A DNA stretch of 64,000 bases. It comes from JBGPHT01 sp041484525 (GTDB taxonomy: Bacteria > Acidobacteriota > Terriglobia > Bryobacterales > Bryobacteraceae). Positions 32,113-41,775 of this stretch are shown in pieces. The DNA lies in the NCBI GenBank assembly GCA_041484525.1, contig JBGPHT010000013.1, forward strand, positions 1 to 64,000. Reading direction: 5' to 3'. Position numbers and translations under genes: made by a program. Each line of letters starts with the position of its first letter. Position 1 is the first letter of the stretch. The notes beneath the pieces were generated by a model. It saw only the letters and a program-made list of their open reading frames with translations. It did not search any database and had not been told where the DNA came from.

Positions 32113-33993
32113 ATGATCGAAAGTCAGACGGAGAGCACCCAGGGAATTTGGAATCCGCCGCAGTGTCCATTTGCGGTCGAGTACTCGCCGCGCGTACTGG
32201 ACGACATCCGCCTGTCGGTGGTGGATGCGTTCTTTTCCCTGCCGCGCGGCGGCGCCGAAGTCGGCGGAATCCTGCTGGGCAAGTACGACGGCGCTCGCGT
32301 GATCGTCTCGGATTACCAGCCGCTCGAGTGCGAGCATGCGTTCGGGCCGACTTTTGTGCTCTCGGCGCGCGACCTGGAAAAACTGAGGGAGTTACTGGTC
32401 GCGGTGCGGCCCCACCCGTTGGGCCTGCAGCCGGTCGGCTGGTACCATTCGCACACTCGCAGCGAGCTCTTCCTCTCCGACGCCGACCAGGACATTCATC
32501 ACCGCTACTTTCTGCAGCCGTGGCATGTGGCGCTGGTCCTGAAGCCGCACACGTTTAATCCCACGCGCGCCGGATTCTTTTTCCGTGAGGCGGACGGATC
32601 CATTCGCGGCGAGGCCAGCTACCTCGAGTTCGCGTTGGAGCCTCTGCCATTACGCCCTTTGCCGGTGGCCCCGCATGCGCAGCCTGCATCGTCGTCGTTC
32701 GGACGGGCCGCCCGCGAATCCCCGGGACCGATTATCAACGTGGCTTCAGAGCGGCGTCCGGAGCCTCGACGTTCGTTTGTCGGACCTTCGCCGCCCACGC
32801 CGTCCGCTCCTCAACCAATCCGACCGATGGCTGCGGCACCACCACCCCCGAAGCCGGCCGCACCGCCACCGCCCCCGATGGCTGCGCTTTGGACGACGGA
32901 CCCTGCTCCCGCGCCGCCTCCGAAAGCTGCGGTTTCGATGCCGGCCGCTTCTCCGCCACCGCCAGCGACGGCTGCAACTCCGGCGTGGCTGGCAGCAGCC
33001 GCTGCGGCTCCGCCGCCAGTCGCAATGGCCCGGACGGTGGCTGCGGACCACGTCTACGTGGAGCCTGAGGCGGAAGTCGAACCGGCTCCGGAGCCCGAGA
33101 TAGTGGCTGAAGTCGAATCGCAGGAGGACGACTCCGTGCCGGTTCCGATCGTGATGCCGGAACCGATCGAGGAGCCCCTGGCAACCTCCGCTGAGGCGCC
33201 CGAGCCGCTGCTCATGCCGGCCGCGGCCGCCGAGCCGGAGTCGATCTACAAGCCGCAACCAGGACTCGAAATCGACCGGCCCGACGGGCTCTATCTGCCG
33301 CTGCCCGCGTTTGCCGAAGCCGAGGAACCCAGCACCTCGAAGACGGTATGGACGGTGCTTTTCGTCGCGGCCGGGCTATCGCTTGGCGCCTTTGGATATC
33401 AGGCGCGGGAGGCCTGGCTGCCGCGCGCCAGCGCCACCGTGCGCTCGGTGCTGCCGCCGCAAGCGCCGCCGCCGCCCTCACTGGGCCTGAATACCCTCGA
33501 ACTTAGCGGCCAATTGCAGATCCGGTGGGACCGGAACTCCTCCGCCGTTCGGAGCGCCACTGGTGGCGCGATCGAGATCACCGACGGAGGCCCCACGCAG
33601 GTTTTGCAGCTCGACCAGGCGCAGCTTCAGTCCGGCGTCCAGACCTATGCGCGCCGCAGCGAAAAAGTGGACGCGAGCCTGGTCGTCTACGGACCCGAGG
33701 GGCGTGTTCGGGAAGCCACCGGGTTCCTGGGCAAGCTGCCGGAAGCCCAGGCCGCCGCGCCCGCCGCGCCTGCCGCATCCGCCGAGCCCGCTCCGGCGGC
33801 CCCCGATCCGAATCCCGCGCTCCGCAAAGAGCGCGATGCCCTGGCGAAGCAAAACGCCAAGCTCAAGGCCGACGTGACCGCCCAGACGGAGCGTGCGCAC
33901 AAGGCCGAAAAGGCGGCTGATGACCTGCGCCGGCAGTTGCGCCTGGAGCAGCGCCGCCGCTTGGGCAACCAGGTGCCAGATACCGCCAAGTGA
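32113..33993 (+). CDS. JAMM/MPN metalloprotease-domain protein with proline-rich linker, one membrane helix and coiled-coil tail
   Basis: 626 residues. Residues about 15-170 are a JAMM (Mov34/PAD-1/MPN+) domain with all zinc-site residues: Glu in GGAEVGGILLG, the H-S-H-x7-S-x2-D motif in WYHSHTRSELFLSDADQ. JAMM enzymes cut isopeptide or peptide bonds next to ubiquitin-like modifiers or sulfur carriers. Then comes a Pro/Ala-rich region (about 190-330), an acidic stretch, one membrane helix (about 412-430, TVWTVLFVAAGLSLGAFGYQ), a beta-rich domain (LQIRWDRNSSAVRSATGGAIEI) and a C-terminal coiled coil (RKERDALAKQNAKLKADVTA). With no signal peptide the JAMM domain should face the cytoplasm and the tail the periplasm. 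No ubiquitin-like or E1 gene is nearby. Coupled to the next gene by a GTGA overlap. Confidence 0.85.
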   Translation: MIESQTESTQGIWNPPQCPFAVEYSPRVLDDIRLSVVDAFFSLPRGGAEVGGILLGKYDGARVIVSDYQPLECEHAFGPTFVLSARDLEKLRELLVAVRPHPLGLQPVGWYHSHTRSELFLSDADQDIHHRYFLQPWHVALVLKPHTFNPTRAGFFFREADGSIRGEASYLEFALEPLPLRPLPVAPHAQPASSSFGRAARESPGPIINVASERRPEPRRSFVGPSPPTPSAPQPIRPMAAAPPPPKPAAPPPPPMAALWTTDPAPAPPPKAAVSMPAASPPPPATAATPAWLAAAAAAPPPVAMARTVAADHVYVEPEAEVEPAPEPEIVAEVESQEDDSVPVPIVMPEPIEEPLATSAEAPEPLLMPAAAAEPESIYKPQPGLEIDRPDGLYLPLPAFAEAEEPSTSKTVWTVLFVAAGLSLGAFGYQAREAWLPRASATVRSVLPPQAPPPPSLGLNTLELSGQLQIRWDRNSSAVRSATGGAIEITDGGPTQVLQLDQAQLQSGVQTYARRSEKVDASLVVYGPEGRVREATGFLGKLPEAQAAAPAAPAASAEPAPAAPDPNPALRKERDALAKQNAKLKADVTAQTERAHKAEKAADDLRRQLRLEQRRRLGNQVPDTAK

Positions 33994-35345
33994 AACGCGG
34001 CGCCATCCTGCTGCTGTTGGCTGCGGGCACGGCCTGGACCCAGGCGGGAGACTGGATCGCCAACATCGATGTGGGGCTGACGAAGTTGCGGCTGGCCCTT
34101 CACCTGTCGGTGCGCGGCGATGGAAGCTTAATCGGCACGCTCGATTCCATCGACCAGGATGCGTTTGGACTGCCCCTCGCTTGGTTGCGCGCGCGCGGGC
34201 ATGCGGTCGAGTTCGAAGTGCCGAAGCTGGGCGGACGGTTTTCGGGCGGCGTGGCGGAGGATGGCAGCGCGATCGCAGGCCAATGGCGCCAGCGCGGCGG
34301 CAAATTGCCGATTCGTTTCGAGCGCGGGAACATCCGCCCGCAGGAGCCGTCTCCGCCGTTTCCGTACGCACAGGAGGACGTCCTCGTCCGCAACGGCTCC
34401 ATTCGCCTGGCCGGTACGCTCACGCTGCCGCGCACGGCGGGACCGCATCCCGCCGTCCTGCTAATCACCGGTTCGGGCCCCCAGGATCGCAACGAGACTA
34501 CGTCCGGACACCGGCCGTTCCTGGTGTGGGCCGACTTCCTGACGCGCCGCGGTTTCGCCGTGTTACGGATGGACGATCGGGGCGTGGGCGGGTCGAGCGG
34601 GAAACTGCTCGATTCCACCGACGAGGAATTTGCGGAGGACGCGCTGCGGGCCGTGGCGTATCTCAAAACGCATCCGGACATCGATCCGCGCCGCATCGGC
34701 CTGATGGGCCATAGCGAGGGCGGAGCCGTGGCGCCGCTGGCGGCGGGAAGGCCGGGCGGTAAGCCGGGCGACATCGCGTTCCTGGTGCTGCTCGCCGGGC
34801 CGGCCATTCCGGGGCGGGAAGTGCTCGCCGCGCAGGACGCGCGCATCTCCCGCGCCATGGGGTTGCCCGAGGAAGTGGCGCGCCGCAATCGCGAAATCCA
34901 GACGCAGCTCTTCACGGCGGCGCAGAACGAGAAAGATCCGGCGGCGGCGCGCAAGCGGATGGAGACCGAACTGGCTCGCGCCACGCTCGAGCTTTCGCCC
35001 GAGGAGGCGGCGGTCATCCGCGCACAGGTGGGCGGGCAGATGAAAATGGCGGCGTCGCGCTGGTTCCGGTTCGTGTGGAACTACGACCCGCGGCCGGCCC
35101 TCCGAAAGGTGGCGTGCCCGGTGCTGGCCTTATATGGCGGTTTGGATTTGCAGGTGCCGGCCGACCTGAACGCTCCCGCGATGGAGCAGGCACTGGCGGG
35201 AAATCCGAAGCATCGCGTGGTGACGATTCCGGGTGTCAATCACCTGTTTCAGAATGCCGGCACAGGCTCGCCGCTCGAGTACGCGCGGATTCAGGAGACG
35301 GTGGCGGCATCGGTGCTCGATACCGTGGCCGATTGGTTGAAGTGA
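33990..35345 (+). CDS. Secreted alpha/beta hydrolase (serine aminopeptidase-like)
   Basis: 451 residues from a GTG overlapping the JAMM gene stop (GTGA). A signal peptide (MKRGAILLLLAAGTAWTQA) precedes a beta-rich N-terminal domain of about 110 residues, then an alpha/beta hydrolase: oxyanion-region HPAVLLITGSGPQDRNE, nucleophile Ser in GLMGHSEGGAVAPLAA, Asp in LALYGGLDLQVPADLN and His in GVNHLFQ. Secreted esterases or peptidases of this layout are common in acidobacteria and bacteroidetes. The overlap implies joint expression with the membrane JAMM protein; a shared pathway is inferred. Confidence 0.85.
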   Translation: MKRGAILLLLAAGTAWTQAGDWIANIDVGLTKLRLALHLSVRGDGSLIGTLDSIDQDAFGLPLAWLRARGHAVEFEVPKLGGRFSGGVAEDGSAIAGQWRQRGGKLPIRFERGNIRPQEPSPPFPYAQEDVLVRNGSIRLAGTLTLPRTAGPHPAVLLITGSGPQDRNETTSGHRPFLVWADFLTRRGFAVLRMDDRGVGGSSGKLLDSTDEEFAEDALRAVAYLKTHPDIDPRRIGLMGHSEGGAVAPLAAGRPGGKPGDIAFLVLLAGPAIPGREVLAAQDARISRAMGLPEEVARRNREIQTQLFTAAQNEKDPAAARKRMETELARATLELSPEEAAVIRAQVGGQMKMAASRWFRFVWNYDPRPALRKVACPVLALYGGLDLQVPADLNAPAMEQALAGNPKHRVVTIPGVNHLFQNAGTGSPLEYARIQETVAASVLDTVADWLK

Positions 35346-35414
35346 GGGCTCGGCAAGTTCATTGTCCTTTTTTCCGAGGATTCATCGCTTTCTCATGTGA
35401 AAGGGATGAACTCC

Positions 35415-36347
35415 ATGTTTCTCACCACCAGCAGTCTCCATCGCCTGACCATTTTTCTTTTGGCAGTCGGTCTATCTGCGGTTTCAGTAACGGCTCCGGC
35501 GCAGACGTTAGCACCCGTAAACCCCTCAGGCATACAATCGCTTCGCGTTAAGGCAGTAGAAGCAAAAATAGAACGGCGAGAGATACAAGAAAAAGCAAAA
35601 CAAGACGAAGCGAGAGAACAAGCAGCCAAACGACACTTTTTCCTGCCGCTATTGCATGCCAAATCGGACGAGGTAGAAACCTTCTACAACACGTCGAACT
35701 GGCTGGCCCCGCTACAGCAGATCAAATTTCTGTATGGGTTCGGTCAAGGATCCAAATCGCTTTCCGTAGATCTTGCCTCAATGCAGTTTCCGATTGGGGT
35801 CCAAACATCCTTCGGCAGCAGCGTCACGGCGCCCGGCACTAAGGGCGTCGCTGATAAGACCACCGACTCTGCGACTCAAGCCCTGGAACGACTGAAGGCC
35901 GGCGGCGATTTCTACGTGCGCACGGCCTATCCGCTTATTGCAATCGGAAGCAGTGACAAGGCTAACATGTTTACCGTTTTCTCGATCTCCACACTGGGCC
36001 TGAATATCTCCGGCTTCGGCGACGAAGCTACCATAACCGAGTCTACCGAGCACAACTTCAACACCGGCATCGAGGCATATGGCCAATATGGGGCGATTGG
36101 CGGCAAGGGCTTCGTTTATGCCAATTACAAGGGAGGACTGCAGACTGTGCAGACTGACTTTGCCCGTTCCGTTGGACTGGCCCATAAGAATTTCGGCATG
36201 AGCCAACTTGCGGCCGGGATACAATTCGGTGGATTCATGCGGGTCGGTTTCCAGAGATTCTTCGGGCCACCGGCCGCCTTCGGAATCACCAGAGGCGAAC
36301 TCTCGAAGTGGCACCTCGTCCTGCAGATCATGCCTCTCAAGAAGTAG
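35415..36347 (+). CDS. Hypothetical secreted protein
   Basis: 310 residues from the ATG at 35415, which has AAAGGG at suitable spacing; ATG 35406 and GTG 35397 are in-frame alternatives. A signal peptide (MFLTTSSLHRLTIFLLAVGL to APAQ) is followed by a charged helix (RREIQEKAKQDEAREQAAK) and then alternating polar/hydrophobic strands with many Gly and Phe/Tyr (FNTGIEAYGQYGAIGGKGFV), suggestive of a beta-barrel or beta-sandwich in the envelope. I do not recognise a family. Convergent with the DUF1501 gene with a 12-bp gap. Confidence 0.7.
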   Translation: MFLTTSSLHRLTIFLLAVGLSAVSVTAPAQTLAPVNPSGIQSLRVKAVEAKIERREIQEKAKQDEAREQAAKRHFFLPLLHAKSDEVETFYNTSNWLAPLQQIKFLYGFGQGSKSLSVDLASMQFPIGVQTSFGSSVTAPGTKGVADKTTDSATQALERLKAGGDFYVRTAYPLIAIGSSDKANMFTVFSISTLGLNISGFGDEATITESTEHNFNTGIEAYGQYGAIGGKGFVYANYKGGLQTVQTDFARSVGLAHKNFGMSQLAAGIQFGGFMRVGFQRFFGPPAAFGITRGELSKWHLVLQIMPLKK

Positions 36348-36359
36348 CCGCCCGCTGGA

Positions 36360-37778
36360 TCAGCTTTCCCACAACTCGTGGACCGGGTAGAACTGGAACG
36401 GGCCGGTCTTCGGTACGTACTCGAAGCCGCGGCCCAGCGGATCGTCGCTGCGAGTCTTGGTCCAGTCGATTCCCAGGGCGGAGTAGACCGTCGCCTCGAT
36501 ATCCTCGGGGTACACGTAGCGGTCCTGCGACCAGCCGAATTCTGCGACATCCGAGCCTGTGGCGTTGGTCTTGCCGATCGTCCGGCCGCCACTGACGCCG
36601 CCGCCCGCGAAGAAGGCGAACTGCTGCGGCCAGTGGTCGCGGCCGGCCGCGCCCGAGAGCGGTCCGACGGTGCGGCCGAACTCACCCGCCATCACTACCA
36701 GGGTCTGGTCGAGCAAGGCATTGGCTTTCAGATCGCTCAGCAGCGCGGACACGGCGTTATCCAGAATTTTCGCCTTGGCGGGCAGGGCGTTATTGCCGGT
36801 GTAGATGCTCTGATGCATGTCCCAGCCGTCGTTGGACGTGATCTGGATGAAGCGCGTGCCCTGATCCGCCTTCAGGACCTTGCCCGCGACCAGGCAGGCG
36901 TTTCCCAGTCCCGTAGTCAAGGTGCCGTCGCCATAGCGCTTGGCCTCGTCGGTGGAGAACCCGAACGCCTGGTTCACCGCGGGGTTGTACATCAGGCCTT
37001 CGGCTTCCCGATAGAAGTCGTTGTAATCTTGCATGTCGTCGCTGTTGGGCGAGTTTACGCGCAGAACATCGTCGAGCGAATGCATCAGGTCGTTGCGGGT
37101 CTTGAAGCGCACCGCGCCATCCGGATTGGTGGTGTTGGCGATGCCACCCGTGTTCGGCGTCACCTTGAACGGGCCGTACTTCGCGGCAAGATAACCCGAG
37201 CCCACGGCGCCGTTCGAATTCAGCGCCAGGAAGGTGGGGAAGACCTGGCCGGGCCGCCGCTCGCTGTCCTTTTCAATCGCCACGATGCTGCCGATGTTGG
37301 GCGCGATGCTGCCCAGCGCCGCCGCCGGGTTGCGGCCGATCTGCGTCCAGGTCTGTGCCAGGGAATGTACCAGCGCGTGCGACCGCACTGCGCGGACGAG
37401 GGCGAAATCGGAGATCGCCTGCGCCAGCTTGGGCATCAGACCGGTAGGGAAGTACACGCCGTTGATGGTGGCTGCCTTATGCAGACCCTGCGGCGCGACG
37501 GCGATGCTCGTATCCTTGAGATCGAACAAATCGGTGTGGCTGGGCGCGCCCGCCAGCAGGATGAAGATGACGTTCTTCGCCGTATTCTTGGGCTGGCCGC
37601 CGGCGGCTGTGACCTCGGCCGCTTTGGCGTAGCGTTCCGCCAGGAATGCGCCCGTGACGCCCGAACCCATCAACTCGAAGAAGCGGCGGCGCGTCCAGTG
37701 CGGGCGATTGAAGAAGGTCTTGTTATCCCAGGGACGTTCCGCGAAGACGCGATTGATTTTTTCCTGATTGCTGCTCAT
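36360..37778 (-). CDS. DUF1501 protein, Tat-exported
   Basis: 472 residues; the ATG at 37778 follows an SD-like GGAG. The signal TRRRFFELMGSGVTGAFLAE is a twin-arginine type. The body is DUF1501, an alkaline-phosphatase/sulfatase-fold family: VIFILLAGAPSHTDLFDLKD, VRAVRSHALVHSLAQTW, QITSNDGWDMHQSIYTGNNA, VVMAGEFGRTVGPLSGAAGRDHWP. It is the second gene after a DUF1549/DUF1553 protein, a pair repeated many times in Planctomycetes, Verrucomicrobia and Acidobacteria and suspected in polysaccharide or sulfated-glycan breakdown. Exact reaction unknown. Confidence 0.9.
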   Translation of the reverse strand: MSSNQEKINRVFAERPWDNKTFFNRPHWTRRRFFELMGSGVTGAFLAERYAKAAEVTAAGGQPKNTAKNVIFILLAGAPSHTDLFDLKDTSIAVAPQGLHKAATINGVYFPTGLMPKLAQAISDFALVRAVRSHALVHSLAQTWTQIGRNPAAALGSIAPNIGSIVAIEKDSERRPGQVFPTFLALNSNGAVGSGYLAAKYGPFKVTPNTGGIANTTNPDGAVRFKTRNDLMHSLDDVLRVNSPNSDDMQDYNDFYREAEGLMYNPAVNQAFGFSTDEAKRYGDGTLTTGLGNACLVAGKVLKADQGTRFIQITSNDGWDMHQSIYTGNNALPAKAKILDNAVSALLSDLKANALLDQTLVVMAGEFGRTVGPLSGAAGRDHWPQQFAFFAGGGVSGGRTIGKTNATGSDVAEFGWSQDRYVYPEDIEATVYSALGIDWTKTRSDDPLGRGFEYVPKTGPFQFYPVHELWES

Positions 37779-37792
37779 GACCTTCTCCTCCG

Positions 37793-39757
37793 CTAGTAGT
37801 TGAACGTGAAATCCACTTTGTTATACAGCGACCACACCAGGTCCTGAACCGCCTGGTTGCGCGGCGTGCCCGTCGCGGTTGGGAGCGCGGCCTGCGCCTT
37901 TGCCAGCTCGGTTGTGGAGGGCAGGCGCGAGAGGATATTCAGGTACAGCGTGTCGATCAAGTCCGTGTTGTTCCGGGTCAGGTTCTGGAAGATGAGCTGG
38001 CTGGGAGTGGCCCCGGAAAACTGGAGGCGTGCTTCGACAAACGAATTGTTCATCAGCGTGAGTGCCTGCAGGATCGAACCGTCGGTCTTGCGCGGCTGAT
38101 CGTCGCGGTTGCCGCGTACGAAGGGGTCGAGGAAGTCGCCAACCGGCGTGCCCGCAATGTCGGGGAATTGCATGGCGAAGCTCGGCTTGGCAAAACCCTG
38201 ATCGGTGAAGCCGGTCATGGTGTAGCTGGGCAGGGTGCCGCTTGACTGCGCCACGGCGTCGTGAATCTCCTCCGCCCACAGGCGGCGGACGAACTTGCGC
38301 GCGAAGTACGGCTCCCACGCCACGTTCCAAGTGCCGTCGTAGCGGCTGGAAAGCTGGTAGGTCTGGGACGTGGCGATCTCGCGCATCAGCGCCTTCAGGT
38401 TGTAACCGCTCTGCACGAAGTGCTGCGCCAGCGCGTTCAGCAGCTTGGCATTCGAGGGCTGCAGCGTCCAGGGTGCGGGCGGCGGATTATCCGGATCGAG
38501 CCGCGCCGGGTCGAACGTGTCAGGCGGGTCCACTATGCCGCGGCCGAAGAACTGCGCCCACATATAGTTCACGGTCGCGCGCGCGAACTGGGGATCGGTG
38601 GTGATATGCCGGGCCAGCGCCACGCGGTAATTCTCGCCGGGCTTGGGGGACTCGCCGGTGAAGATGTACTGCGGTGGCACCGTGAAGCAGGGCTGGCCGG
38701 ATTTGCAGCCGGCGGGGGCCACGCGCGCCGGACGGTTGCCGGTGGTGGTGTTCAGCGTATAGTCGGCGGTGAAGTTCCGGGTGTTGTCGAGCAGCGACCA
38801 GTAATAGATGTTGTTGTTGCTGGGGTCGACCGGCGTGCGCGCCATCTGCGTGTGCGACAGATATGACGCCAGTTGCCACGCCTGGTATCGCGTGGTAGTG
38901 CTGCCCCAGAGGCTGAGCTGGTCGAGGTGGCCGCGGCCGTTGTGGCACTCCAAACAGTTCTCATAGGCGAGGCCGAGGAACGTATCGAACACCGCGGCCG
39001 TCATTCCGTCCGTGGTGTCCTGGGTCGGGCCGCCCGTGATGTACCCGTTCAGCAGGTAGTTGATGCTTCCATCCTCGTAGCTGTTGGGGCCGGTGGCGGT
39101 CAGCAGCTCCGTGGCCATCTGGTTGTACGGCTTTCCGTTGGCAAGCGAATCGTGGATCCACTGATAGAACGTGTTGCGGCCCTGCGGAAAGCGCTGCAAG
39201 CTGGTGCTGGGGCGGGTGACAGTGTTCTGGTAGAGATCGCCGTAGTACATCGTCCACTTATCGACCCACTCCGGCTTCGCTAATAGTTCGTCGACCAGTT
39301 TGGCGCGTTTATCGGAAGCGGTATCGGCCACGAAGGAGATCGCACGGTCGGGCGCCGGGATGCGGCCGCTGAGATCCAGCGTCACGCGGCGAATGAATTC
39401 CCAGTCCGTAGTCAGAGGCGCGGGCGTGATGTTGTTCTTCTTGAAATCGTCCCAGATGTAGGAATCGACCGAGCCGGCGGCGTGCGACTGACCATAGCTA
39501 TAAGTCCGGCTACCGCCCGGCACATACGAGAGCATGGCCGACACTTGATCTGTCATGGTGCTGAGCGGATGCGCCGCGCGCACACGTTCCGGAGCGTTGA
39601 GCGCGAGCCTTTGGAACTTCTCGCGCAGTTTTCCGAAATAAGTACAGTTGGGATCCGCGACGGGAAGTCGATCGTCTTGCGCGTGGATGACGAGAAAACC
39701 CGAAAAGGCCAGAAGAGAAATACCACCCAGAATCGACTTGAACCGAGGTTTTTGCAT
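37793..39757 (-). CDS. DUF1549/DUF1553 secreted protein with a single heme c motif
   Basis: 654 residues with a signal peptide (ILGGISLLAFSGFLVIHA). DUF1549 is seen at WEFIRRVTLDLSGRIPAPDR and LLAKPEWVDKWTMYYGDLYQ, with YENCLECHNGRGHLDQLSLWG carrying a CxxCH heme site. DUF1553 follows (ARHITTDPQFARATVNYMWAQFFGRGIVDPPD, LKALMREIATSQTYQLSS, RRLWAEEIHDAV, LTLMNNSFVEARL). It lies 14 bp upstream of the DUF1501 gene, forming the standard operon pair. The usual separate PSCyt1 cytochrome domain is absent. Confidence 0.9.
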   Translation of the reverse strand: MQKPRFKSILGGISLLAFSGFLVIHAQDDRLPVADPNCTYFGKLREKFQRLALNAPERVRAAHPLSTMTDQVSAMLSYVPGGSRTYSYGQSHAAGSVDSYIWDDFKKNNITPAPLTTDWEFIRRVTLDLSGRIPAPDRAISFVADTASDKRAKLVDELLAKPEWVDKWTMYYGDLYQNTVTRPSTSLQRFPQGRNTFYQWIHDSLANGKPYNQMATELLTATGPNSYEDGSINYLLNGYITGGPTQDTTDGMTAAVFDTFLGLAYENCLECHNGRGHLDQLSLWGSTTTRYQAWQLASYLSHTQMARTPVDPSNNNIYYWSLLDNTRNFTADYTLNTTTGNRPARVAPAGCKSGQPCFTVPPQYIFTGESPKPGENYRVALARHITTDPQFARATVNYMWAQFFGRGIVDPPDTFDPARLDPDNPPPAPWTLQPSNAKLLNALAQHFVQSGYNLKALMREIATSQTYQLSSRYDGTWNVAWEPYFARKFVRRLWAEEIHDAVAQSSGTLPSYTMTGFTDQGFAKPSFAMQFPDIAGTPVGDFLDPFVRGNRDDQPRKTDGSILQALTLMNNSFVEARLQFSGATPSQLIFQNLTRNNTDLIDTLYLNILSRLPSTTELAKAQAALPTATGTPRNQAVQDLVWSLYNKVDFTFNY

Positions 39758-39896
39758 GCCCGCTCCGAGGCGCCACCAGGCGCGTTAATGATGCTAGTGT
39801 AACCCTCTACCCCCGTCGTAGTTGCACAATTAATAATCTTTAAGGAAGAAGTTTTGTACGCTGCATCGCCGTGACAAAAGCGCGGGTCGCGGGTTT

Positions 39897-41741
39897 ATGA
39901 TTGCCATAGTGGCAATCCAACGGACGGGGCGGGTCTGGGTGGTGCTTGCGGGCTTGGCGTTGACTGGCTCGATCTCGGCACAAACCCTAGGTAATCAAAC
40001 ATTAAGCGGCAGATATTTCTTCCGGCATGTCTCCCTTGGGACGGATGCGGCGGGAAAATTGACCGACCCGCGGAGCCTTATCGGTACCTTAACTTTCGAT
40101 AGTACAGGGCACTACTCCTATACGGGTCAGCAGGTGCAGGGCAATAACGCTGCGGCGGCTGCCAGCGGATCGGGCGCCTATTCGGTGGACCCGGCGGGAT
40201 TCGTTTCGCTCGACAATCCGCAGCGCTCGGGCGCCAAGGTGAACGCGCGATACGGCTCTGAGGCGTTGGTGGGCTCGACCACCGAGACCAGCGACAACAC
40301 GTTCGATCTGTTCGTCGCGATTCGGGCGCCCTCGACGGGCGCGTCGCTCGGCGGACCGTACTGGGTCGTGACGCTGGAGTTTCCGGGCGCCTCGACCGCC
40401 AACATGCGGAACACGATTTTCAGCCTGACGGCGGGCGCGGGCGGTACGTTCAGCAACTTCAGCGCCAACGGTCACGCCGCCAACCTCTCGGCCGGCGCAC
40501 CTTTCACACAGCCTGTGACGGGCGCCACTTATACGATGGCGGCCGATGGAACGGGCAGCGCTTTTTTCGGGGGCGCATCCAACCTGGCGCTGGTCAGCGG
40601 CAACCGGACGCTGTACGTCTCCGCCGACGGCAACATGATTCTGGGAGGATCGACGGCCGCTGGCGGGCACGACATCCTGATTGGAGTGAAGGCGGTGACG
40701 GGTGCGAGCAATGCCACGTGGAACGGGGACTTCTGGGGCGCCAGTTTGCGGTTCGACGCCAATGGCTTGACTGGGTTCGTGGGTTCCGCGACCACGCGAG
40801 GGACCGGCAAGCTCATCTGGACCAAGCGGCAAAAGGCGTTCGGGCAACCAAACCTGGATTTGACAGAAATCAATTCCTACGTCTTGCGTTCAGACGGATC
40901 GGGGGCCATGGAATTGACGCAAATGGCGTTGGGTGCCGGTCTGAAGGGGTTCGAAGGATCTTCGGTCGATCCCCAGGATCCGAACGCATATGAGCTGTAC
41001 CTGGGTGTGTTGATGCCGTCGTTAAGTAAGAGCGGCGTCTTCGTTAACCCGCTCGGGATCTCGAATGCCGCCAGCTACGCGCCCGCCGGGAATCCGATCT
41101 CGCCTGGCGAGTTTATCAACATATACGGCACCGGCTTTGCCAACGCCACACTCTCCGCGACACCCCCGTACCCCCCGACGCTGGGCGGCATGACGGTCCT
41201 AATCAACAACAAGTCCGCACCTATCTACTTCGTGAGCCCGACCCGCGTCATCGCGCTGGTACCGTATTCGACGCAGGGCCCGACCGCCACGATTGTGGTG
41301 CAGTCAGGTGGCAGTTCCAGCACCGCGACTGTCCCGGTGGCCGCGACCACACCGGGCATTTTCACACTGGACCAGAGCGGCAGCGGCCTGGGAGCCATCC
41401 TTCATACGGACTTCACTGTGGTGGATACGTCCCACCCCGCGACTTCAGGCGAGACGGTGCTGATCTTCCTGACGGGCATGGGCGCCGTGACCCCCGCAGT
41501 GGCCGACGGCACCGCCGGCGGCGGCAACCCGCCGAGTAATACGAATGCCAAACCGACCGTGCTGGCCGGCGGCCTGGCAGCGACGGTGTCGTTCAGTGGG
41601 CTGGCGCCGGGGTTCCCGGGCCTGTACCAGATCAACGCGGCGCTGCCGGTGTTCGCGTCGATTGGGTCGACCGGGACCGTACCGCTGGCGATCCAGGTGG
41701 GGAACTCGTTCCACGATCAGGTGGATCTGGCGGTGAGATAG
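39897..41741 (+). CDS. Secreted protein with Solibacter-type C-terminal domain
   Basis: 614 residues; the ATG at 39897 opens a signal peptide ending near SISA. The first ~370 residues are a Gly/Ser/Thr-rich beta-structured region (LSGRYFFRHVSLGTDAAGK). The C-terminal ~230 residues carry the domain described as a Solibacter family (I recognise it as TIGR03437): NAASYAPAGNPISPGEFINIYG, LGGMTVLINNKSAPIYFVSPT, LVPYSTQGPTATIVV, FLTGMGAVTPAV, and GLYQINAALPV. The domain is an Ig/IPT-like adhesion or sorting module on many secreted proteins in Solibacter-like genomes. Function unknown; valuable as a taxonomic marker. Confidence 0.88.
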   Translation: MIAIVAIQRTGRVWVVLAGLALTGSISAQTLGNQTLSGRYFFRHVSLGTDAAGKLTDPRSLIGTLTFDSTGHYSYTGQQVQGNNAAAAASGSGAYSVDPAGFVSLDNPQRSGAKVNARYGSEALVGSTTETSDNTFDLFVAIRAPSTGASLGGPYWVVTLEFPGASTANMRNTIFSLTAGAGGTFSNFSANGHAANLSAGAPFTQPVTGATYTMAADGTGSAFFGGASNLALVSGNRTLYVSADGNMILGGSTAAGGHDILIGVKAVTGASNATWNGDFWGASLRFDANGLTGFVGSATTRGTGKLIWTKRQKAFGQPNLDLTEINSYVLRSDGSGAMELTQMALGAGLKGFEGSSVDPQDPNAYELYLGVLMPSLSKSGVFVNPLGISNAASYAPAGNPISPGEFINIYGTGFANATLSATPPYPPTLGGMTVLINNKSAPIYFVSPTRVIALVPYSTQGPTATIVVQSGGSSSTATVPVAATTPGIFTLDQSGSGLGAILHTDFTVVDTSHPATSGETVLIFLTGMGAVTPAVADGTAGGGNPPSNTNAKPTVLAGGLAATVSFSGLAPGFPGLYQINAALPVFASIGSTGTVPLAIQVGNSFHDQVDLAVR

Positions 41742-41775
41742 AAGATCGGCGGATCGCAGCCGATGAGATTAGTCG

